NCBI RefSeq assembly: GCF_035607535.1
Contig: NZ_JAYDZX010000013.1
Span: 1 to 64,000 of the forward strand
Direction of reading: 5' to 3'
DNA length: 64,000 bases
DNA from: Salinimicrobium sp035607535
GTDB taxonomy: Bacteria > Bacteroidota > Bacteroidia > Flavobacteriales > Flavobacteriaceae
Below are positions 33,108 to 40,033 of this stretch, one piece after another. The translations under genes and the position numbers were made by a program. The notes beneath the pieces were generated by a model that was not told the DNA's origin, did not search any database, and saw nothing but the letters and a program-made list of their open reading frames with translations. How positions within the stretch are numbered: position 1 is the stretch's first letter; each line of letters opens with the position of its first letter.

Positions 33108-34661
33108 ATGGAAAAAGCCAAAGCCCCCCAAAATTATAATTACGCTCCCGGCAATGTAATTAATCTCGAAAAAGGAAAAGTTCCGCCTCAAGCAGTTGAT
33201 TTAGAAGAAGTTGTGCTAGGTGCGATGATGATCGACAAACGAGGTGTAGATGAAATTATCGATATTCTTCACCCTGAGGTATTTTATAAAAGTGCACATC
33301 AATATATTTTTGAGGCCATTTTTAAACTCTTTGAAAGTTCAGAACCCGTTGACTTATTAACGGTTTCCAACCAGTTGAGAAAAGACCAGAAGCTGGAGCA
33401 GGTGGGTGGTGATTTTTACCTGGTACAGCTCACTCAAAAAGTATCCTCTTCGGCGCATATTGAATTTCATGCCAGGATAATTCTTCAAAAGTACATTCAG
33501 CGTAGCCTTATTAAGATCTCGAATGAGATCATTGAGGAGTCCTACGATGAAACCACCGATGTATTTGACCTTTTAGACACCGCAGAATCCAAGCTTTACG
33601 AGGTGACCCAGGGGAATATCAAAAGATCTTCAGAAACTGCACAGGATCTGGTGATGCAGGCAAAGAAGAAGATCCAGGAAATCTCTAATAAATCGGGGCT
33701 TTCGGGAATTCCATCAGGTTTTGAAAAGCTGGATAAGTTAACTTCGGGATGGCAGCCAAGTGATTTGATCATTGTGGCGGCGCGTCCCGGTATGGGTAAA
33801 ACAGCATTGACCCTGTCTATGGCAAGGAATATTTCTGTAGGGCAAAATATTCCCGTAGCTTTTTTCTCCCTGGAGATGTCATCGGTACAGTTGATCACCC
33901 GTTTGATCTCTTCTGAAACCGGACTCTCTTCAGAAAAACTGCGTACAGGAAATCTTGAAAAACACGAGTGGGAGCAGCTTAACGTAAAGGTAAAGGGCCT
34001 GGAAAAAGCACCTTTATTCATCGATGATACTCCTTCTCTCTCCATCTTTGACCTCAGGGCCAAAGCAAGGAGACTTGCTTCTCAACACGGTATTAAACTA
34101 ATTGTGATCGATTACCTGCAGTTGATGACCGCCGGGGGAAGCCAGAAAGGTGGGAACCGGGAGCAGGAGATTTCTACCATTTCCCGAAACTTAAAGGCTT
34201 TGGCGAAAGAATTGAATGTACCGGTAATTGCACTTTCCCAGTTGTCCCGTGCCGTGGAAACGAGAGGGGGCTCAAAAAGGCCACTTTTGAGTGACCTTAG
34301 GGAATCTGGTGCGATCGAGCAGGATGCCGATATTGTTTCCTTTATCTATCGTCCCGAATATTACAAGATCGAGGAGTGGGATGATGAAGAACGATCTCCA
34401 ACCGATGGGCAGGCCGAATTTATTGTCGCCAAGCACAGGAATGGTGGATTAGAGAATATTAGATTGAAATTCCTTGGACATTTAGGTAAATTCGATAACT
34501 TAGATGACTTTGATTCCCCGTCTGAGTTCCATTCTAAGATGAATGACGATGACTCGGGGGATTTTGGCTTCAATACCGGCCATTTCCCCAGTGCCGATGA
34601 AGCTTTTGGCAGCTCAATGAATGATGGTTTAAATGATGACGATAGCGACGTTCCTTTTTAA
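33108..34661 (+). CDS. dnaB: Replicative DNA helicase
   Basis: A 517-residue hexameric helicase that unwinds DNA at the replication fork. An N-terminal primase-interaction domain (about 25-130, VDLEEVVLGAMMIDKRGVDE) is joined by a linker to the RecA-like domain. Walker A is ARPGMGKTAL near residue 230, Walker B LIVIDYLQLM near 335, then SQLSRAVETRGGSKRP, and the arginine finger region REAKHRNGG-like in IVAKHRNGG. There is no intein. The acidic C-terminal tail ends DDDSDVPF, as in many single-strand-binding partners. A terminator hairpin follows at 34722. Confidence 0.97.
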   Translation: MEKAKAPQNYNYAPGNVINLEKGKVPPQAVDLEEVVLGAMMIDKRGVDEIIDILHPEVFYKSAHQYIFEAIFKLFESSEPVDLLTVSNQLRKDQKLEQVGGDFYLVQLTQKVSSSAHIEFHARIILQKYIQRSLIKISNEIIEESYDETTDVFDLLDTAESKLYEVTQGNIKRSSETAQDLVMQAKKKIQEISNKSGLSGIPSGFEKLDKLTSGWQPSDLIIVAARPGMGKTALTLSMARNISVGQNIPVAFFSLEMSSVQLITRLISSETGLSSEKLRTGNLEKHEWEQLNVKVKGLEKAPLFIDDTPSLSIFDLRAKARRLASQHGIKLIVIDYLQLMTAGGSQKGGNREQEISTISRNLKALAKELNVPVIALSQLSRAVETRGGSKRPLLSDLRESGAIEQDADIVSFIYRPEYYKIEEWDDEERSPTDGQAEFIVAKHRNGGLENIRLKFLGHLGKFDNLDDFDSPSEFHSKMNDDDSGDFGFNTGHFPSADEAFGSSMNDGLNDDDSDVPF

Positions 34662-34721
34662 TAAAATAAATTTTCAACTTCCGAATCACTTCGGAAAAGC
34701 TACTACTGCAAATAAAAGATC

Positions 34722-34757
34722 AAAAGCCGGAAAGAGTTATTTCTTTTCCGGTTTTTT
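34722..34757 (+). terminator. dnaB terminator
   Basis: AGCCGGAAAG pairs with CTTTTCCGGTT (one wobble) and a T-run follows. The T-run ends right before the ATG proposed for the next gene, so that gene needs a start or a promoter inside or after it. Confidence 0.7.
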
Positions 34758-34758
34758 C

Positions 34759-36003
34759 ATGCTCTTTTTTCTGCTAATGCTGACTACCTCGGCTTTTGCT
34801 TCGCAGATCCTGATTCCTATGGATGCTGAAACCCAGCGGAATCACCTAAAAGCCTACGGCATCACCTACTGGATGCTCGACAAGGATGTGAAGGTACAGT
34901 GGCTGCTCAATTACCGCGGCGGCTCGTTTCTATTACCCGATTCAGAAGAACTGCGCCGGGAATGCAAGATCCGCGGAGTGTCCTTTGAAGTGATCAGTGA
35001 TCAAAAAACTGAAAGTATCCTGGAGGAGATCTCCAGTCCGGCGAAAAATATGGAAGCTGTTCTTTTGGAGAAGGCACCAAAAATTGCAGTTTACTCACCG
35101 CAGGACAACAAGCCCTGGGACGATGCAGTTACCATGGTGCTCACTTATGCCGAGATCCCTTATGAAACCATTTATGATGAGGAAGTATTGAATGATGCCC
35201 TCTTGCTGTTCGATTGGCTGCACCTGCATCATGAGGACTTTACAGGACAGTATGGGAAATTCTACCGCACTTACCGCACTACGCCCTGGTATATTGAAGA
35301 TAAGAAACAGGCTGAGGCTTTGGCTCAAAGGCTGGGTTATGATAAGGTTTCGGAAGAAAAACTGGCCGTGGCTTTAAAGATCCGGGATTATGTTGTGGGA
35401 GGAGGTTTTATGTTCGCCATGTGTAGTGCTACCGACAGCTTTGATATTGCCCTCGCTGCCGAAGGAGTTGACATTGCCGAACCAATGTTTGATGGGGATC
35501 CAAGCGATGCCAATTATCAGAAACAACTGAATTTTGAAAAGAGTTTCGCTTTTGAGAATTTCATCCTGGAGCGAAGTCCTATGGTTTACGAATTTTCTTC
35601 TATAGATATGACGAACAAGCGGCAGGTGCCAATGGATGTAGATTATTTTACGCTCATGGAATATTCTGCCAAATGGGATCCTGTTCCCACCATGCTCACA
35701 CAAAATCACACCATGCTGGTCAAAGGTTTTATGGGGCAAACTACGGCCTATGATCCCGCTACTATCAAACCCACCGTTTTGGTAATGGGGCAGAGTAAGA
35801 TCAATGGCGAAGCGCGTTATATCCACGGAATAAAAGGCAACGGATTTTTTACATTTTACGGCGGTCATGACCCGGAAGATTATCAGCACATGGTTGGAGA
35901 TCCAAAAACCGAACTGGAGTTGCATCCCACTTCCCCCGGCTATAGACTAATCCTGAACAACGTTCTTTTCCCGGCTGCTAAAAAGCAAAAGCAAAAGACG
36001 TAA
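34759..36003 (+). CDS. Secreted protein, GATase1/ThuA-like in appearance (database name often asparagine synthetase B)
   Basis: From ATG 34759, a 414-residue secreted protein. A hydrophobic signal (MLFFLLMLTTSAFA) leads into SQILIPMDAETQRNHLKAYG. I recall homologues being labelled asparagine synthetase B, but no N-terminal Cys-2 glutaminase or PP-loop is visible. Instead YVVGGGFMFAMCSATDS looks like a nucleophile elbow with Cys, and FYGGHDPEDYQH with the tail GYRLILNNVLF resembles ThuA/GATase1-like proteins. The start is uncertain: an in-frame ATG at 34633 overlaps dnaB and gives a long, unlikely N-terminus, and 34759 directly follows the dnaB terminator. Confidence 0.6.
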   Translation: MLFFLLMLTTSAFASQILIPMDAETQRNHLKAYGITYWMLDKDVKVQWLLNYRGGSFLLPDSEELRRECKIRGVSFEVISDQKTESILEEISSPAKNMEAVLLEKAPKIAVYSPQDNKPWDDAVTMVLTYAEIPYETIYDEEVLNDALLLFDWLHLHHEDFTGQYGKFYRTYRTTPWYIEDKKQAEALAQRLGYDKVSEEKLAVALKIRDYVVGGGFMFAMCSATDSFDIALAAEGVDIAEPMFDGDPSDANYQKQLNFEKSFAFENFILERSPMVYEFSSIDMTNKRQVPMDVDYFTLMEYSAKWDPVPTMLTQNHTMLVKGFMGQTTAYDPATIKPTVLVMGQSKINGEARYIHGIKGNGFFTFYGGHDPEDYQHMVGDPKTELELHPTSPGYRLILNNVLFPAAKKQKQKT

Positions 36004-36111
36004 TATAAAACAAGCACCAAATTCCAGGTGCCAAGGGAATGCCTCGTTTCATTCTCTGAAACTGTACCGGCCAACATTATTTTAAATAATCTCAATATCT
36101 CAAATTTAAAA

Positions 36112-36160
36112 TCTACCGTCTACCGTCTACCGTCTACCGTCTAAAATCTAACGTCTAATT
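36112..36160. repeat. Heptamer repeat before the amidohydrolase gene
   Basis: Seven in-register heptamers: four TCTACCG, then TCTAAAA, TCTAACG and TCTAATT. It ends 4 nt before the ATG of the next gene. Confidence 0.85.
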
Positions 36161-36164
36161 CCTC

Positions 36165-37013
36165 ATGTCCCAAATCTCAAATCTAAAGATTGATTCCCAC
36201 CAGCACTTCTGGAAATATGATCCTGTAAAATACTCCTGGATCCCGGAGGAGATGTCGGCAATAAGACAGGACTTTTTTCCCGAAGACCTCAAACCAGTAC
36301 TCTCCAAAAATGGCTTTTCAGGCTGTATTGCTGTGCAGGCAGATCAGTCTGAAACAGAAACAGAGATCTTACTGAAATATGCTGAACAGCATGACTTCAT
36401 CAAAGGAGTGGTAGGTTGGGTGGATCTTTCTGCAGCCGATGTGGAAGACCGGCTGAAAAACTTCTCAAAAAACACATTTTTGAAAGGTATACGCCACACG
36501 GTCTGGGATGAAAAAGGGGAATTTATGACAGCTCCCAATTTTCAGCGGGGGATCAAAGCCCTGGGTCTTTTTGATCTCACTTATGATATTCTTGCTTTTG
36601 ATTATCAACTCGAGGCGGCAGTCGAACTTGTAAAGGCCTTTCCGGAGCAAAAGTTTGTGCTGGATCATATCGGAAAGCCAAAGATCTCAGGAAAACCCGA
36701 TGCTAAGTGGGTGGAAAACATTCAGGAGTTGGGGAAGTGCGACAAAGTTTGGTGCAAGATCTCCGGTTTAGTGACAGAGACGGAAAACTTCAGCTGGAAA
36801 CGCACCGATTTTTGGCCTTTTTTGGAGGTAGTGGTTTCGGCCTTTGGAGTGGATAGAATTATTTTTGGCTCAGACTGGCCGGTTTGCCTTTCCGCAGCGA
36901 GATATCCGCAAGTGCTGGGAATATTGGAAGAATTTTTCAGAGGCTATTCCCAGGCAGAAAAGGAAAAGATCTTTGGAAGAAATGCTGCTGAATTTTATAA
37001 CTTAAAGCTGTAA
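36165..37013 (+). CDS. Amidohydrolase-family TIM-barrel hydrolase
   Basis: A 282-residue amidohydrolase 2-type protein. IDSHQHFW near residue 10 gives the HxH metal pair, KFVLDHIGKP the later His, and IIFGSDWPVC the catalytic Asp. Relatives include L-fuconolactonase and other lactonases or decarboxylases; the substrate is not predictable. The first residues (MSQISNLK) come from sequence like the upstream repeat tract, so the ORF may have gained its start from the repeats; no other ATG precedes IDSHQHFW. It is followed after 16 nt by the YjbQ gene, probably co-transcribed. Confidence 0.85.
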   Translation: MSQISNLKIDSHQHFWKYDPVKYSWIPEEMSAIRQDFFPEDLKPVLSKNGFSGCIAVQADQSETETEILLKYAEQHDFIKGVVGWVDLSAADVEDRLKNFSKNTFLKGIRHTVWDEKGEFMTAPNFQRGIKALGLFDLTYDILAFDYQLEAAVELVKAFPEQKFVLDHIGKPKISGKPDAKWVENIQELGKCDKVWCKISGLVTETENFSWKRTDFWPFLEVVVSAFGVDRIIFGSDWPVCLSAARYPQVLGILEEFFRGYSQAEKEKIFGRNAAEFYNLKL

Positions 37014-37029
37014 AACGAGAGGGTCAAAA

Positions 37030-37473
37030 ATGGGAAATCTGAACTACATTTTTCAGAAGGAAATTCGACTTGCAGCCAAACCGAGAGGTTTTCACCTTGT
37101 AACGGATGAAGTGCTTCAGCAAATTCCGGAGTTAAAGAAGGTATCGGTTGGCTTTTTGCACATCTTTATCAAACACACATCAGCCGGATTGACCATCAAC
37201 GAAAATGCCGATCCCACTGTACGGGAGGATTTTGAAAGTCATTTCAACGAGATGGTTCCCGAGGATCAGCCATATTATAGGCACACTTTGGAGGGTAGTG
37301 ATGACATGCCTGCACATATAAAGGCTGCGATGCTCGGGTTTTCTCTTCAGATCCCCATCACCAACGGCCGACTAAATCTTGGGACCTGGCAGGGAATTTA
37401 TCTATGTGAACACAGGGATCACGGGGGAAGCAGAAAACTTGTACTTACGCTCTACGGAGAAGCGGCTCAATAA
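37030..37473 (+). CDS. YjbQ/UPF0047 family protein
   Basis: A 147-residue protein of the YjbQ family, described as secondary thiamine-phosphate synthases in some annotation sources. Family motifs: FIKHTSAGLTINENADPTVREDFE (in pieces, centred near residue 55), then HIKAAMLGFSLQIPI and a C-terminal GTWQGIYLCEHRDHGGSR, which contributes conserved His and Glu residues. It has no signal peptide. It likely follows the amidohydrolase in one transcript. The enzymatic role in this organism is not established by context, since no thiamine genes are near. Confidence 0.9.
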   Translation: MGNLNYIFQKEIRLAAKPRGFHLVTDEVLQQIPELKKVSVGFLHIFIKHTSAGLTINENADPTVREDFESHFNEMVPEDQPYYRHTLEGSDDMPAHIKAAMLGFSLQIPITNGRLNLGTWQGIYLCEHRDHGGSRKLVLTLYGEAAQ

Positions 37474-37512
37474 CCAATGATCAATTAGCAGTTCACAATT
37501 AACCGATTATAA

Positions 37513-38226
37513 TCAGGATTGTACGAGTTGATTGGCACCAATTTCAATTGTAGAGCCTTCCGTGAGAATTACAGAGTGCGGGGTCTGACTGTTCAGGATA
37601 TTAAAAGCCGGATCAAATTGTTTGGAAAAATCCACATCTATGGAATATTCGTCAACAGTGTACAGGTGCCAGTCCACGTGATCAAGTTTGTACTCATAGG
37701 TTTGATCTTCAGATTTTAGGTAGCCATAAGGTCGGTCGAGAAGGAATGCGGCTGCCGAATCCTTATCATAAGGTGCTGCAAGCCGGTTGCTCTTCACCCA
37801 AAAATTCTGCTGCAGTTCCCTGAATTGCCATGAGTATTGTACTTTTAAATGATATTCTGTTTCCTCTACTTTGCCCGATACAGGCATTGAGGTATAATTA
37901 GCTTTGAAGACAGTATTGGCCAGATCTCTAGCAGCCAGTTGGTCAAAAATGCGGCTAATCACAACTACTCCTTTGCGCCATTGAGCCCCGTCAAACCTTT
38001 TCACATAGATCTGAAGATCGATTTCGTCAAAATCCTTCAACAGGGGAACCTTTACACCTGCGACCTTCAGCTTTTGCACCTGGAAGCCAATCAGGCTTAT
38101 GATGCACTCGCCATTGTAAAAGTCCATTTTTGTGTATTTAGGAAGGTATTTCTCCACGACTTCGGGAGGAACTACATAATTTACCAGTGCGACTTTTCTA
38201 AATTCAGAAGAAATGGAGAGTTTCAT
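37513..38226 (-). CDS. DUF2071 (YqjF-type) protein
   Basis: A 237-residue soluble protein of the YqjF/DUF2071 family. It has VALVNYVVPPEVVEKYLPKY near the start, where the family has PxxLxxxLP, GFQVQKLKVAGVKVP in the middle, and KRFDGAQWRKGVVVISR. Function is unknown; the fold resembles acetoacetate decarboxylase-like lipocalins. It has no signal peptide. It is a single gene on the minus strand, convergent with YjbQ and divergent from guaA. The gap upstream contains one of the CAAAAATG palindromes. Confidence 0.82.
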   Translation of the reverse strand: MKLSISSEFRKVALVNYVVPPEVVEKYLPKYTKMDFYNGECIISLIGFQVQKLKVAGVKVPLLKDFDEIDLQIYVKRFDGAQWRKGVVVISRIFDQLAARDLANTVFKANYTSMPVSGKVEETEYHLKVQYSWQFRELQQNFWVKSNRLAAPYDKDSAAAFLLDRPYGYLKSEDQTYEYKLDHVDWHLYTVDEYSIDVDFSKQFDPAFNILNSQTPHSVILTEGSTIEIGANQLVQS

Positions 38227-38344
38227 GTTTAAAATCTATGAGGTTCTCTCAAAAATATCAAAAGCGGGAGAGTCGGTTGATAGCTTTGGGAAAAGTTTAA
38301 ATTTCTGCTTCCCTTGTATCGCAATGGAATTATGGCAGGTATTC

Positions 38345-38370
38345 CTCTCCAAAAATGACATTTTTAGGAG
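38345..38370. repeat. CAAAAATG palindrome in a divergent intergenic region
   Basis: Core CAAAAATG-A-CATTTTT with partially paired flanks CCTCTC and AGGAGG. Unlike the other copies it lies between gene starts, not at gene ends. The rest of 38227-38480 shows no gene. Confidence 0.6.
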
Positions 38371-38482
38371 GTATTTCCGCTGGAGATTTCGCGGGAGCAG
38401 TATCCGGATTAAAAAATTCATCTTTGGATTTTAAGCAGTATACAAAAATGCATTTCTGGCGAGGATAATAGGCTCAAATTCC

Positions 38483-38490
38483 TATTTTTG
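38483..38490 (+). promoter_or_regulatory. guaA -7 element
   Basis: TATTTTTG ends 3 nt before the guaA ATG, so the mRNA should begin at the start codon or within a few bases of it. Confidence 0.55.
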
Positions 38491-38493
38491 CAC

Positions 38494-40023
38494 ATGCAAA
38501 ACAATGTTCTCATCCTAGATTTTGGTTCGCAGTACACACAGTTGATAGCCCGCAGGGTAAGAGAACTGAACATTTACTGCGAAATCCACCCTTACAACAA
38601 GATCCCTGAAGATCTTTCCATTTTTAAAGCAGTAATACTTTCAGGAAGCCCTTTTTCAGTACGGGCTGAAGATGCCCCGCACCCTGACCTTTCAAAAATC
38701 AGGAAAAAATTGCCTGTTTTGGCAGTTTGTTACGGCGCCCAGTATCTCGCTCATTTCAACGGCGGAAAAGTAGAAGCTTCAGAGATAAGGGAATATGGTC
38801 GCGCAAATCTTTCTGTCATTAAAGATGGGGAGGCTTTGTTTCAGAATATCACTGAAAATTCGCAGGTGTGGATGAGCCATAGTGATACTATAAAAGAATT
38901 GCCCGAAAATGGAGTTCGGCTTGCCAGTACTCCTGATGTCTTGAATGCCGCATATAGAATTGAAGGGGAAGAAACTTTTGCAATTCAATTCCATCCTGAA
39001 GTCTATCACTCTACAGACGGTAAGCAATTGCTGGAAAATTTCCTGGTCAATATTGCTGAAGTTGCACAGGAGTGGACGCCCGAAGCCTTTGTGGATATGA
39101 CGGTAGAAGACTTAAAAAAGCAAATTGGAGATGATAAAGTTGTCCTGGGGCTTAGCGGCGGAGTAGATTCTACTGTTGCCGCTGTGCTGTTGCACAAAGC
39201 AATTGGAAAGAATCTTTATTGCATTTTCGTCAATAACGGATTGCTTAGAAAAAATGAGTTTGAAAGCGTGCTCGATCAATATAAGCACATGGGGCTTAAC
39301 GTGAAAGGAGTAGATGCTTCGGCACGTTTTTTGGATGCCCTCGCAGGTATCTCAGATCCCGAAGGCAAACGCAAGGCGATAGGGAAGACGTTCATTGATG
39401 TTTTTGATGATGAGGCCCACCGCATTCAGGATGTAAAGTTCCTGGCACAGGGAACGATCTATCCCGATGTGATTGAATCTGTTTCTGTGAACGGGCCTTC
39501 AGTAACCATAAAATCTCACCACAACGTGGGAGGATTGCCGGCGTATATGAAACTGAAGGTAGTGGAGCCTTTGCGAATGTTGTTTAAGGATGAGGTGAGA
39601 AGAGTAGGAGCCGAGCTGGAGATCGATAAGGAATTGCTGGGAAGACACCCTTTCCCGGGGCCGGGACTGGCTATCAGGATCCTTGGAGATATCACTGCAG
39701 AAAAAGTTCGTATTTTGCAGGAGGTGGATGCTATCTTTATCAATGGTCTAAAGGAATGGATGCTCTATGATAAAGTTTGGCAGGCAGGAGCAATTCTTTT
39801 GCCGGTCAATTCTGTGGGAGTAATGGGAGATGAGAGGACCTATGAGAAGGTAGTGGCATTACGTGCTGTGGAGTCCACAGATGGTATGACGGCAGATTGG
39901 GTGAATTTACCCTATGATTTTTTACAAAAGACGTCCAATACAATAATTAACAGAGTTAAAGGCGTTAATAGGGTAGTGTACGACATAAGCTCCAAACCCC
40001 CGGCCACTATTGAGTGGGAATAA
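38494..40023 (+). CDS. guaA: GMP synthase (glutamine-hydrolysing)
   Basis: A 509-residue enzyme that converts XMP to GMP using glutamine and ATP. The N-terminal class I amidotransferase (about 1-190) has the nucleophile in AVCYGAQYLA and the His-Glu pair in FHPEVYHS. The ATP pyrophosphatase domain has the P-loop LSGGVDSTVAA near 220, and the dimerisation domain ends SKPPATIEWE. ATG 38494 is right for the family; an upstream TTG at 38488 is inside the promoter. The LysM-type gene follows after 10 nt. It completes the guaB-guaA pathway. Confidence 0.97.
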   Translation: MQNNVLILDFGSQYTQLIARRVRELNIYCEIHPYNKIPEDLSIFKAVILSGSPFSVRAEDAPHPDLSKIRKKLPVLAVCYGAQYLAHFNGGKVEASEIREYGRANLSVIKDGEALFQNITENSQVWMSHSDTIKELPENGVRLASTPDVLNAAYRIEGEETFAIQFHPEVYHSTDGKQLLENFLVNIAEVAQEWTPEAFVDMTVEDLKKQIGDDKVVLGLSGGVDSTVAAVLLHKAIGKNLYCIFVNNGLLRKNEFESVLDQYKHMGLNVKGVDASARFLDALAGISDPEGKRKAIGKTFIDVFDDEAHRIQDVKFLAQGTIYPDVIESVSVNGPSVTIKSHHNVGGLPAYMKLKVVEPLRMLFKDEVRRVGAELEIDKELLGRHPFPGPGLAIRILGDITAEKVRILQEVDAIFINGLKEWMLYDKVWQAGAILLPVNSVGVMGDERTYEKVVALRAVESTDGMTADWVNLPYDFLQKTSNTIINRVKGVNRVVYDISSKPPATIEWE

Positions 40024-40033
40024 TATATAACCT

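Noticed and set aside
34633..34758. Long N-terminus for the GATase-like secreted protein, overlapping dnaB
   Set aside because: It would cross the dnaB terminator and put about 40 polar residues ahead of a signal sequence. ATG 34759 is simpler, though it lacks a clear ribosome site.
36466..36492. Another copy of the CAAAAATG palindrome inside the amidohydrolase gene
   Set aside because: Only a 7-bp TCAAAAA/TTTTTGA pair with a different centre, and it encodes ordinary family residues (NFSKNTFLKG). Probably chance.
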